This document shows, one piece after another, positions 27,991 through 35,840 of a stretch of DNA of 64,000 nucleotides. Position numbers and translations under genes: made by a program. The stretch comes from Longispora fulva (GTDB lineage: Bacteria > Actinomycetota > Actinomycetes > Mycobacteriales > Micromonosporaceae): positions 2,232,001 through 2,296,000 of the forward strand of contig NZ_JADOUF010000001.1 of NCBI RefSeq assembly GCF_015751905.1, in the 5' to 3' direction. Numbering within the stretch: the first letter of the stretch is position 1; every line of letters begins with the position of its first letter. The notes beneath the pieces are model-generated. The model did no database searches and was not told the DNA's origin. It saw nothing but the letters and a program-made list of their open reading frames with translations.

Positions 27991-28016
27991 GGGTGGCCGC
28001 CCACCGGCGGCCACCC
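27991..28016. terminator. Bidirectional hairpin between convergent genes
   Basis: A perfect 10-bp stem (27991-28000 with 28007-28016) and a 6-nt loop, between the CHAP-propeller and Rid-family genes. Confidence 0.8.
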
Positions 28017-28023
28017 CTCGGTC

Positions 28024-28410
28024 TCAGGCCGCGGCGATGACCTCGATCTCGACGAGCCAGTCGCTGCTGAGCGTCTGCGCGACGATCGCGGTCGTCGGCA
28101 CCCTGCGCCCGCCCAGGGCCCGGATCCGGGCGGCGGCGTTGGCCTCGGCGTAGGACACGTCCCGCAGGTAGCTCCACAGCCGGACGATGTTATCGACGGT
28201 CATGTCCGCGGCCGCCAGGATCGTCCGGACGTTCGACCACACCAGGTCGAGCTGCTCGTCGAGGGTGGCGCCGGGCAGGCCCCTGTGGTCCAGGCCCATC
28301 GTTCCGGAGACGAACACGAGCCGGCCGGCGCCGCGGACCTCCACCGCGTGGACGTAGTCGTCGCTGGCCGGGTAGATCCCGTCCGTGGGGTTGAGGGGCA
28401 CGAACTCCAT
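28024..28410 (-). CDS. Rid-family (YjgF/YER057c/UK114) protein lacking the catalytic Arg
   Basis: A 128-residue small protein with the trimeric Rid fold: LVFVSGTMGLDHRG, LDEQLDLVWSNVRTIL and the C-terminal VEIEVIAAA. In imine-deaminating RidA the segment near the C-terminus is P-x-R; here it reads VPTTAIV, so the substrate-binding Arg is replaced by Thr. It is therefore unlikely to be a standard 2-aminoacrylate deaminase and fits the divergent Rid groups. The ATG at 28410 has GGAG 8 nt upstream. The promoter contains an 11-bp TTCA repeat, and the gene is divergent from SARP 2. Confidence 0.88.
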   Translation of the reverse strand: MEFVPLNPTDGIYPASDDYVHAVEVRGAGRLVFVSGTMGLDHRGLPGATLDEQLDLVWSNVRTILAAADMTVDNIVRLWSYLRDVSYAEANAAARIRALGGRRVPTTAIVAQTLSSDWLVEIEVIAAA

Positions 28411-28464
28411 AGGTGACGCTCCGTGGTGTGAGGGTTCCAGTGTTCGTACCCTCGCAGGGTCCGC

Positions 28465-28482
28465 CTTCATCTCGCATTCACC
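28465..28482 (-). promoter_or_regulatory. SARP/AfsR-like box between the Rid gene and SARP 2
   Basis: CTTCATC at 28465 and ATTCACC at 28476 form an 11-bp direct repeat, 55 nt upstream of the Rid start at 28410 and 84 nt upstream of SARP 2. The orientation matches control of the Rid gene; autoregulation of SARP 2 is also possible. Confidence 0.6.
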
Positions 28483-28553
28483 GGCCGAACAGGCCGACCA
28501 TCGCAACCGGCCGGGGCGAGCGGGCGACGAGGCGGTGCCCGACGCCGATGGGT

Positions 28554-28559
28554 TAGGGT
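28554..28559 (+). promoter_or_regulatory. -10 element of a probable leaderless promoter (SARP 2)
   Basis: TAGGGT ends 6 nt before the ATG at 28566, the same hexamer and nearly the same spacing as at SARP 1. Confidence 0.65.
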
Positions 28560-28565
28560 CATGGA

Positions 28566-31500
28566 ATGGGCCTGCCCGTTGTGGATCCGCCGCGTTTCCG
28601 GCTCCTCGGGCCGCTGGAGATCATCGTGGCCGGCGCACCCGTGCACCTCGGGGCGCCCCGGCTCAGGGCGCTGCTGGCCGTGCTGCTGATGCGCCGCAAC
28701 GAGCCGGTGCCGGTGGCCCACCTCGCCGAGTGCCTGTGGGGGCCCTCCTCTGTGGCCAACGACCGCCGGGCGGTGCAGACCTACGTCACCCGGTTGCGTC
28801 AGGCTCTCGGCCCGGGCGGGGCGACGATCGAGACCACACCTGACGGGTACCGGATGCGGCTGCATCCCGATCAGCTCGACGTCTCGCGGTTCGAGGCGCT
28901 GGTGGCCGAGGCCGAGAGCGCACCGAGCCCGGAGCGCACGTCCGCGGTCCTGCACGAGGCGTTGGAACTGTGGCGGGGTCCGGCCTGCGCGGGCATCGAC
29001 GCGGAGACCCTGCACCTGGTCGACGTGGTGGCGTTGGCGGAGCGGCGCGCCGTCGCCCAGGAGCGGTGGGCCGAGGCGGAGCTGGCCCTCGGTCACCACG
29101 CGGACGTGATCGCGGTGCTGCGCCGGTTCACCACGGAGGAGCCGTTGCGGGAGCGGCGGTGGGCCCTGCTGATGCTGGCGCTGTACCGCTCGGGCCGGCA
29201 GTCCGAGGCGCTGGCCGCCTTCCGGGACGTGTCCGCGCTGCTCGCCGAGGAGCTGGGCCTGGATCCCTCGGCGGAGCTGCGGGACCTGCACCGTGCCATC
29301 CTGTCCGCCGATCCCGGCCTGACCGGCGTCGGCCAGCCCGGCCCGCGCGTTCTGGTCCAGCCGTGGCTGACGGTGTGCTGCCTGCCCCCGGACAACACCC
29401 GCCTGGTGGGGCGCGATGAGCACCGCGCCCTGCTGCGCGCGCGGCTGGGCGCGTCGGGGGTGCCGATCGTGGTGGTCACCGGCTCACCAGGGGTGGGCAA
29501 GACCGCGACCGCCGTGGCCGCCGCCCACCAGCTGCGGGCCACGTTCCCCGACGGGCAGTGGTTTCTGCACCTGCGCGGGTCGGCCGCGCCGCGTCATCCC
29601 GCCGAGCTGCTGGCCGAGCTGCTGGTGTTCTCCGGGCTGGACGCCACGGCGGTGCCCACCGGCGCCGGGGCGAGGGCTGCGGCGCTGCGGGCCCGGATGG
29701 CCGACCGGCGCGTTCTCCTGGTGCTCGACGACGCGGCCGACGCCGAGCAGGTCGAAGCCCTGCTGCCGGGGACGGCGGGCAGCGCCGTGCTGGTCACGAG
29801 CCGCAACGAGCTGCGCGGCCTCGCGGTGCGGCACGGCGCGTCCGTCACGACGCTGGACCTGCTGACCCCCGACGCCAGCGTGCGGCTGCTCGCCGACGCC
29901 CTGGGCGGGGCCCGGACGACCGCGGAGCCGGCCGCCGTCGACGAACTCGTGGAGCTGTGCGCCCGGTTGCCGCTGGCGTTGCGGATCGCGGCGGCCAACC
30001 TCGCGCTGCACCCGCACCGCACCGTCGCCGACCACGTCGGGGACCTCAGTTCCGACCGTCGGCTCAGTAGGCTGGCCATCGCCGGGGACAGTCAGGCCGC
30101 CGTGCGGGGCACGTTTGACCTGTCCTACCAGGGGCTGGAGCCGGGCACCCGGCGGGCGTTTCGTGCCCTGGGGTTGTTGGCCTGCGCGGACGTGACCGGC
30201 GAGTGGGCCGCCGCCGTCCTCGACGTCGACCCCGTCGACGCCGAGTGGCTCCTGGAGGACCTGGCCGCCCGCAGCCTGCTACAGCGCATGACGCCGGGCA
30301 GGTTCGCCTTCCACGACCTGTTGCGCCTGTACGCGGCCGAACGCGCCGCCGCCGAGGAGTCCCCCGCCGACCGGCGGGGCGCCGTCGAACGGCTCATGGC
30401 GCGCTTCACCCGCAAGGTGCTGGACGCCAGCGCGCGGCTGTACCCGTGGGCTGTGCAACCCGCCACGGCGTCGACGGACGGCGTCGACGCGTTCGCGGAC
30501 CAGGGCGAGGCGCTGGCCTGGCTCGACAGCGAACGCACCAATCTCGTGCTCACGGTCCGCCACGGTGCGCGCCTCGGGATCACCCGACCGGTGTGGCTCC
30601 TCGCCGACGCGCTGCGCGTCTTCCTGAGTCTCACCGGCCGCCACGACGACCGGCACACGTTGATCGACGCCGGCATGACCGCCGCGTCCGCCGCCGACGA
30701 CCCTCAGGGGTTGGCGATCATGCATCATGCCCTCGGCCACCTGCACCTCGACCGGGGCCAGCGGAACAGCGGCCGGGAGCAGTTCGTCCGGGCGATCGAG
30801 CTGCGCGACGGCTGTGGCCGCCAAGCCGACAACGCGCCGTCGCTCAACAACCTGGGCCTGCTCTACACCGACACCGGCCGGTTGGACCTCGCGGTCGACT
30901 GCTTCACCCGCGCGGCGGACCTGGAACGGGCGCACGGCAACCCGCAGGGCACGGCGACCAAACTCAGCAACCTCGCCAACACCCTGTGCGCGTCGGGCCG
31001 ACTGGAAGAGGCCCGCCGGTGCGCCGACAGCTCAGCGGGCATCCGTGCCGAACTCGGCCAGGACACGACAGACCCGCACAGCCCGCACGCCCAGGCGGCG
31101 TGCCTGCACCTCCTCGGCGACCTCGACGGTGCCGCCGCGGCGTTCGCCCGGTCGCTGGACAACAGCCGCCGGGTCGGCGACCGGCTCACGGAGGCCACGG
31201 TCCTGGCCGCGACCGCCGCCCTGTGGCGCGACCAGGGCGACCTGGATCGCGCCCTGACCGACGCCACCGCCGCGCTGGCCCTCGCGACGAAAATCGACAG
31301 CGGCGCCGCGATGATCGACGCCCTGACCACTCTGGGAACGATCCACCTGCGCCTCGGCAGCCCCGACCTCGCCGTCGACCGGCTGACCGAGGCGTGGGAC
31401 CTGGCCCGCGACGCAGAACAGCACCGCCAGGCCATCGCGGTCCGCACCGCCCTCGCCCAGGCGCAGCTCGCCTCCGGTCAGCTGACCCCTGCCGGCAACC

Positions 31501-31742
31501 ACCTCCGGCACGCGCTCGGCGAGGCCCGGCGGTACCAGTACCGGATTCTGGAGCTGCGGGCATGGGAGGCGTCGGCCGAGCAGTGCCTCGCCCGGGGCGC
31601 CACGGCGGAGGCTCTCGACGCCGCCGACAGGGCCGCGGCCCTGTATGAACAGACCGGATGCCGCCAAGGTCACGACGATATTCTCGGGTTCGTGGCGCTC
31701 CTGCGGGGAACGGCTGACGCCCGGTCAGGCTCCGGGGCCTGA
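28566..31742 (+). CDS. AfsR-type SARP regulator with NB-ARC and TPR domains (2)
   Basis: A 1058-residue SARP with a winged-helix DNA-binding domain (about 10-100), BTAD (about 105-250), an NB-ARC ATPase with Walker A GSPGVGKT (306-313) and VLLVLDDAA Walker B, and about eight TPRs in the C-terminal third. Its layout matches the SARP at 22596, but the two sequences are clearly diverged. The start at 28566 lies 6 nt after a TAGGGT -10, so translation is probably leaderless. It is convergent with a small secreted SH3-like gene and divergent from the Rid gene. Both of these carry 11-bp TTCA repeats in their promoters and are its most natural targets. Confidence 0.94.
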   Translation: MGLPVVDPPRFRLLGPLEIIVAGAPVHLGAPRLRALLAVLLMRRNEPVPVAHLAECLWGPSSVANDRRAVQTYVTRLRQALGPGGATIETTPDGYRMRLHPDQLDVSRFEALVAEAESAPSPERTSAVLHEALELWRGPACAGIDAETLHLVDVVALAERRAVAQERWAEAELALGHHADVIAVLRRFTTEEPLRERRWALLMLALYRSGRQSEALAAFRDVSALLAEELGLDPSAELRDLHRAILSADPGLTGVGQPGPRVLVQPWLTVCCLPPDNTRLVGRDEHRALLRARLGASGVPIVVVTGSPGVGKTATAVAAAHQLRATFPDGQWFLHLRGSAAPRHPAELLAELLVFSGLDATAVPTGAGARAAALRARMADRRVLLVLDDAADAEQVEALLPGTAGSAVLVTSRNELRGLAVRHGASVTTLDLLTPDASVRLLADALGGARTTAEPAAVDELVELCARLPLALRIAAANLALHPHRTVADHVGDLSSDRRLSRLAIAGDSQAAVRGTFDLSYQGLEPGTRRAFRALGLLACADVTGEWAAAVLDVDPVDAEWLLEDLAARSLLQRMTPGRFAFHDLLRLYAAERAAAEESPADRRGAVERLMARFTRKVLDASARLYPWAVQPATASTDGVDAFADQGEALAWLDSERTNLVLTVRHGARLGITRPVWLLADALRVFLSLTGRHDDRHTLIDAGMTAASAADDPQGLAIMHHALGHLHLDRGQRNSGREQFVRAIELRDGCGRQADNAPSLNNLGLLYTDTGRLDLAVDCFTRAADLERAHGNPQGTATKLSNLANTLCASGRLEEARRCADSSAGIRAELGQDTTDPHSPHAQAACLHLLGDLDGAAAAFARSLDNSRRVGDRLTEATVLAATAALWRDQGDLDRALTDATAALALATKIDSGAAMIDALTTLGTIHLRLGSPDLAVDRLTEAWDLARDAEQHRQAIAVRTALAQAQLASGQLTPAGNHLRHALGEARRYQYRILELRAWEASAEQCLARGATAEALDAADRAAALYEQTGCRQGHDDILGFVALLRGTADARSGSGA

Positions 31743-31765
31743 CCGGGCGCGCGGGCCGGGTCAGC
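31740..31765. terminator. Imperfect hairpin spanning the two convergent stop codons
   Basis: CTGACC (31740-31745) pairs with GGTCAG (31760-31765), with further partial GC pairing inside. It overlaps the ends of SARP 2 and the secreted SH3-like gene. Confidence 0.4.
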
Positions 31766-32162
31766 AGTCCGGCACGCCGTCGATCCGGTTCGAGGCGTTG
31801 GTCAGGTAGTAGCTGGCCATCCAGCCGAATTCCCCGTCATATGTGTTGACCCACACCCAATAGGGGTTACCGCCCACGACCTGCCCAGTGCTGTTCTGGC
31901 AACGCACGTAGACGTTCTGCGGCGCGCTGACCCGGGTCACGACCGTGGGACAGTTCCACGGGCCCGGACGCAGGTCACACTGCTCGCCCGTGTCGGCGCG
32001 CACCGCGATGTTGGTGCCCCACACCTGGTACCAGCCCTCGCCGTGGCCCGACGCGAACGCCGGGGTGCCCCCCGCGACCGCCCCGGTGGTGGCCACCAGG
32101 GCCGCCACGGCCACCACCCCGGCCCGGGCGAGACGACGGCCCACCGTTCCTGACACCCTCAT
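31761..32162 (-). CDS. Small secreted SH3-like protein
   Basis: A 133-residue exported protein. Signal peptide (ARAGVVAVAALVATTGAVAG, then PAFA), then a mature domain with NIAVRADTGEQCDLRPG, YVRCQNSTGQ and FGWMASYYLTNASN, typical of the bacterial SH3-like proteins abundant in actinomycete secretomes. Three cysteines. The ATG at 32162 follows AGGAGG. It ends convergently against SARP 2. A TTCA 11-bp repeat is 46 nt upstream. Possible cell-wall binding is an inference. Confidence 0.8.
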   Translation of the reverse strand: MRVSGTVGRRLARAGVVAVAALVATTGAVAGGTPAFASGHGEGWYQVWGTNIAVRADTGEQCDLRPGPWNCPTVVTRVSAPQNVYVRCQNSTGQVVGGNPYWVWVNTYDGEFGWMASYYLTNASNRIDGVPDC

Positions 32163-32207
32163 GATCTCCTCCTCAATCGATGGTGATCTCATGCTCGCCG
32201 GACGCGC

Positions 32208-32225
32208 CTTCATCTCGGCTTCACC
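32208..32225 (-). promoter_or_regulatory. SARP/AfsR-like box upstream of the secreted SH3-like gene
   Basis: CTTCATC at 32208 and CTTCACC at 32219, an 11-bp direct repeat, with the near edge 46 nt from the start codon at 32162. This is the best-matching pair in the window. Confidence 0.65.
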
Positions 32226-32310
32226 GCAGCCACGGTCCATGGGACGCCATACCACGAGGTTGAAGCACGACCGAACCGGCAGGGACGCGGGGCCCGGTGG
32301 CCCGGTGGGG

Positions 32311-33681
32311 TCAGGGTCGCCGGGTGCGGATTCGGCGGACGATCAGCCATCCCCCGGCGAGCAGCGTGAGGGCGCCCGCGACGATGGCGGGTGTCAGCCA
32401 GCGGGGGCGGGGTCGGGTGGCTGCCGGTGGGCCGGCGCGGGTGCCCATGGCCGGCACCAGGGCCACGGCGAGTTGGACGTCCGTCGCGGCGACGCTCCGG
32501 TCGGGGCCCGGTCGCAGGGTGGCCAGGACCTCGGCACCGCCTCCGGTGACGTGAAACTGGAGGATGCGGGGGTTGTCGGCCTCAGCGCTGGCGTAGTCCT
32601 TTCCGGTGAGGGACACCAGCACCAGGAAGGTGCCGGGGTCCTTCCAGCCCAGTACCGGGTTGCGCCAGGCGGGGATGACGAACCCGGCGTGTACGGGTGC
32701 GGGCACGGTGGCCGCGGTGCCGGTGGCGTCGAGGAACGCGATCATCGGTGGGGAGTTGGGGTCGGGCAGGATGCGTCCTTGCTGGGTGATGAGTACCAAC
32801 AGGGTGCCGTCGGGGCTCCAGGCCTGCGCTCCAGCGATTTCCTGACCAGGTGGCACGTCTAGTTCGCGGATCGTGCGGCCGTCAAGGTCCATGATGGTCA
32901 GCCGGGTGTCGAGCTGGACCGCGATCCGTTTGCCGTCAGGGGCGAACGCGACCAGGGTCGGCCGGTTGGGGCTTGGCTTCTGGTCGGCCGCGAGTTGGTG
33001 GTAGCTGCCTGTCTCGGTGTCCAGTAGCCACAACGGTCCGGAAATTACCGGGATGTTGCAAAATGTGTCGGCGTAGGTGCTGACCACGAGGTAGCGGCCG
33101 TCAGGTGACCAGGCCCGGGGGGCCGTGACCGTGGACCAACCCTGGGAGGCCTTGACCCTGGGCGGATCCAGGCGCAGTGTCCGCCGTGCGTCAGTGGCCA
33201 GGTCGACCAGCGTGACGACGGGGTTCTTGCCGGAGCAGTCGCCGAGCGCGAGGCGGGTGCCGTCCGGGGACAGTCGGGCGCCGGACTCCTCTTTGATGCC
33301 CAGCCGCCGGTACGTGTCGGCCGTGGCACCAGCCACGTAGGCCTCGCCGTGGTCGAAGTCCACGTGACCGACGCTCTGGCGGTAGAACGCGATCGCGGGG
33401 CCCGTCGGCGCGTCGGCCAGCAGCGGAATGCTGGTCGAGTGCGCGGGGAACTGCCGGGGCAGGGTGATGCCGCCGTCCGCCGGCCGGGGCGGTGGCGGGG
33501 CGTCGGGCAGCGCGACCACCGGCGTCAGCACGGCCAGCACGGCGGCGGCGGCCAACGCGGGCACCAGCCAGGCCCTGCGGGGCCGGCGCGGCCGGGGTGC
33601 CAGCACGGCGGCCAGGTTCGGGTGCACCGGCACGAGTTCGACGAACCCGCGTAGCCCGTCGCGTACATGCTGGTCAGTCAT
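32311..33681 (-). CDS. Membrane-anchored beta-propeller protein partnered with an ECF sigma factor
   Basis: A 456-residue protein: a short cytoplasmic N-terminus (about 1-35), one transmembrane helix (PALAAAAVLAVLTPVVALP), an extracellular propeller with TolB/WD40-like blades (RLSPDGTRLALGDC, RAWSPDGRYLVVST, AFAPDGKRIAVQLD, AWSPDGTLLVLITQ), and a second helix near the C-terminus (PAIVAGALTLLAGGWLIV) followed by a basic tail. The ATG overlaps the sigma-factor stop by 8 nt, so the two are translationally coupled. It likely acts as sensor or anti-sigma for that sigma factor, although no classical zinc-binding anti-sigma motif is present. Confidence 0.83.
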   Translation of the reverse strand: MTDQHVRDGLRGFVELVPVHPNLAAVLAPRPRRPRRAWLVPALAAAAVLAVLTPVVALPDAPPPPRPADGGITLPRQFPAHSTSIPLLADAPTGPAIAFYRQSVGHVDFDHGEAYVAGATADTYRRLGIKEESGARLSPDGTRLALGDCSGKNPVVTLVDLATDARRTLRLDPPRVKASQGWSTVTAPRAWSPDGRYLVVSTYADTFCNIPVISGPLWLLDTETGSYHQLAADQKPSPNRPTLVAFAPDGKRIAVQLDTRLTIMDLDGRTIRELDVPPGQEIAGAQAWSPDGTLLVLITQQGRILPDPNSPPMIAFLDATGTAATVPAPVHAGFVIPAWRNPVLGWKDPGTFLVLVSLTGKDYASAEADNPRILQFHVTGGGAEVLATLRPGPDRSVAATDVQLAVALVPAMGTRAGPPAATRPRPRWLTPAIVAGALTLLAGGWLIVRRIRTRRP

Positions 33682-34153
33682 CGAGATGCTCCCGGAGAAC
33701 GGCGAGGCCGCGGTGCAGCAGCGACCGGACAGTCGCCGGCCGACACCCCAACGCCTCTGCGACGGCGGATTCAGGCAGATCGAGGTAGTACCGACAAAAG
33801 ACGGCGGCCCGGTGTCGGGGCCGCAACCGGGCCAACGCGGCCCGGACAGCCACCACATCGGGGCTCAACGCCGGCACGTCGGGCAGGTCGGTGTAGGCGT
33901 GCCGGCGTTCCAGCACCCGGCGGCGGACCCAGGACGTGCACCGGCTGACCACCGCCCGGCGCACCCACGGCACCGGGTCACGAACATCCGCACCGCGCCG
34001 GTACAGGTCGACGAAACTGTCCTGCACCACGTCCTCACCGACACTCAGGCTACCCGTCGTCACGTACGCCAACCGGACCAACGACGCGAACTGCGCGGCG
34101 TAGGTCGCCGCGAACACCGCGTCATCGACCCACTGCTCGGAAACCACAGTCAC
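33674..34153 (-). CDS. ECF RNA polymerase sigma factor (SigE-like, short)
   Basis: A 159-residue ECF sigma: region 2 (LVRLAYVTTGSLSVGEDVVQDSFVDLYRR) and region 4 (LRPRHRAAVFCRYYLDLPESAVAEALGCRPATVRSLLHRGLAVL). This matches the SigE-like actinobacterial group. GTG start at 34153 with no strong ribosome-binding site. Co-transcribed and overlapping with the downstream membrane propeller gene, the expected sensor or regulator. Confidence 0.9.
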   Translation of the reverse strand: MTVVSEQWVDDAVFAATYAAQFASLVRLAYVTTGSLSVGEDVVQDSFVDLYRRGADVRDPVPWVRRAVVSRCTSWVRRRVLERRHAYTDLPDVPALSPDVVAVRAALARLRPRHRAAVFCRYYLDLPESAVAEALGCRPATVRSLLHRGLAVLREHLDD

Positions 34154-34261
34154 ACTGTGCAGGGCGCACTAGACCGGCGATCCGTTGCACCCGGCCTCAC
34201 CAGAAGATCCGACAGCCAACAGTCCGCGCCTCCGCGAGGCTGAACCAAGCCGCAACCTTCA

Positions 34262-34345
34262 GACCATGGATGCACACGCAACGGTGTCGTAGTGGCAGCC
34301 GCCCGTGGAGGTCCGGCTGTGCCTGGCGCCTGGGTGATGGCCGAC
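34262..34345 (-). pseudogene. Relic of a family-A small secreted protein gene
   Basis: One minus-strand frame reads GARHSRTSTGGCHYDT, which aligns with GAGHSRTSTGGYYYNG of the intact protein encoded at 25982-26368. The nucleotide match is also obvious around agccgcccgtggag. Flanking coding sequence is lost, no signal peptide or start remains, and the frame cannot be extended. It looks like a decayed duplicate. Confidence 0.65.
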
Positions 34346-34599
34346 GTTGGCGTCCGTCTCGGCGTGAGCGTTCCCTGTCGGTGTTCAGAATAGTTCGCGC
34401 CATTTGTTGAAACGCAATTCGGAGAGCGATCAGGAGCTCCTTGGACCGTGTGAGCCAGGTTGCGGCTCATCTGGAGCGGGTGTGGGCGGCCAGTGTTTCT
34501 GCCATATGGTCATCGCCTTTGCCGCGCCACGAGTTTCGGTCGGAGCCCGGCGGCGAGTAGGAACCTGACCTGGGGGGAACCCACCTTAGCGGAAGCCGC

Positions 34600-34617
34600 C
34601 TTCAAAACGCCTTCATC
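34600..34617 (-). promoter_or_regulatory. SARP/AfsR-like box upstream of the gene relic
   Basis: CTTCAAA at 34600 and CTTCATC at 34611, an 11-bp direct repeat. The distance from the box edge to the conserved GA-x-HSRTSTGG codons is 270 nt, against 284 nt in the intact copy (26439 to 26155), so box and relic appear to be one duplicated unit. Confidence 0.55.
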
Positions 34618-34790
34618 GCGGGATAGCGCTTACTGTGGTGCCGAAAATGGGTGGATAATCACGAGGTCAGGTTTCAATAAGGTTTACGGAATGAGAAATT
34701 CCCAGCTAGCGGTATGCAATGTTCCTGGCGGCCGGATATCCTGCTGGTCCGCTCTGCGGGCATCGTGCACTATGGCCCCGTGACAGGGGA

Positions 34791-35840
34791 ATGTCGCGGG
34801 TGCGGAACGAGGGGGAAGGGGAGGCGGTGATTCCGGTTCTGACCCGATGGGGGCTGAGCGCGCAGGCGGATCTGGTCTATCGCACGCTGGTCAGTCAGGG
34901 ACCTCAGACGGCGTCGGGTCTCGCGGTCCAGTTGGGCCTGGGGGTTCGGGCGGCTCGGTTGGCCTGTGAGGAGCTCGCCGCCTGCGGGGCCGTCGCGGGA
35001 GAGTCGTCCAGTGAGGGTGGTCGGCGGTGGCGGGCTCACAGTGCCAGCGGCTTCCTCGACTCGGTTCGGCAGCGACACCTGAACGCCGCGCACGCCCGCG
35101 CGGTCGAACAGCAGCGGCGGGCGTCTCTCGCCGGATACGCCCGGGTCAGGGAACTGACCGGCTTCGCCGGGGAGAAGACCGGGTTGACCCCGCTGCACGG
35201 CGGGGCGGCGGTCCGTGGCCGCATCGCACAACTGGCCGCCGGCGAGCGGTTCGAACACCTCGCCATGGCGCCCGAGCCGATCTATGACCCAGCAGCCGTG
35301 GCCGCGGCGGCCCCGTTGGACCTTGACCTGCTGGCCCGTGGCGTCCGACTGCGCACCTTGGAGCACACCACGGCGGCGGGCGGGGGCTTCGGCGAGCACA
35401 CCAACGAACTCGCCCGACTGGGTGCGCGGCAGCGGGTGCTGGCCACGGTACCCGCTAAAATGATCATCTATGACCGGCGGGTGGCGTTGCTCCCGATGGA
35501 TCCGGCGAACACCCAGCTCGGCGCGGTCGAGGTCGACGAACCGGTGGTGGTCGACGCGCTGGTCGCGATGTTCGAACAGGCGTGGGACCGGGCCGTGTCC
35601 TATGGCGAGCACGCCGGCACAACCCCCCTCAACCCCCGCGAGCAGGCGATCATGCGGCTGTTGCTGGAAGGGCACACCGATGCGGCGATGGCCCGGACGC
35701 TGGGTCTGAGCGCGCGAACGTTGCAGTACACCATTCGTTCGGTCATGGACCGGCTCGGCGTCAACACCCGGTTCGCGCTGGGGCACGCGCTGGGCCGCCT
35801 CGGACACGATCTGTCCTCACCCCTCGGAAAGGAAAGTTGA
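34791..35840 (+). CDS. LuxR-type (TrmB-like N-terminus) transcriptional regulator
   Basis: A 349-residue one-component regulator. The N-terminal part (about 10-75) looks like a TrmB/helical winged helix (LSAQADLVYRTLVSQGPQTA), a middle phospholipase-D/TrmB-like sensor region follows, and the C-terminus has a LuxR-type helix-turn-helix (LNPREQAIMRLLLEGHTDAAMARTLGLSARTLQYTIRSVMDRLG). The start is uncertain: ATG 34791 lies directly after AGGGGA, and GTG 34827 has purine-rich sequence upstream. The stop overlaps the next start (TGATG), coupling it to a secreted protein gene. Regulators of this kind in actinomycetes often control their neighbouring operon. Confidence 0.88.
   Translation: MSRVRNEGEGEAVIPVLTRWGLSAQADLVYRTLVSQGPQTASGLAVQLGLGVRAARLACEELAACGAVAGESSSEGGRRWRAHSASGFLDSVRQRHLNAAHARAVEQQRRASLAGYARVRELTGFAGEKTGLTPLHGGAAVRGRIAQLAAGERFEHLAMAPEPIYDPAAVAAAAPLDLDLLARGVRLRTLEHTTAAGGGFGEHTNELARLGARQRVLATVPAKMIIYDRRVALLPMDPANTQLGAVEVDEPVVVDALVAMFEQAWDRAVSYGEHAGTTPLNPREQAIMRLLLEGHTDAAMARTLGLSARTLQYTIRSVMDRLGVNTRFALGHALGRLGHDLSSPLGKES

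Larger units (their letters stand above)
34154..34790. other. 637-bp low-coding region with a gene relic and a repeat box
   Basis: More AT-rich than its surroundings, especially from about 34600 to 34740. It holds a decayed fragment of the family-A secreted protein and an 11-bp TTCA repeat (listed separately). The right end should contain the promoter of the LuxR-type regulator. No intact gene is seen. Confidence 0.55.

Noticed and set aside
26590-28014. 474-residue minus-strand open frame opposite the CHAP-propeller gene
   Set aside because: Repetitive antisense of the lectin repeats without a signal peptide or motif; the plus frame has clear CHAP and repeat structure.
34460-34783. 107-residue plus-strand open frame before the LuxR-type regulator
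   Set aside because: No domain or ribosome-binding site, and its region includes the AT-richer promoter sequence.
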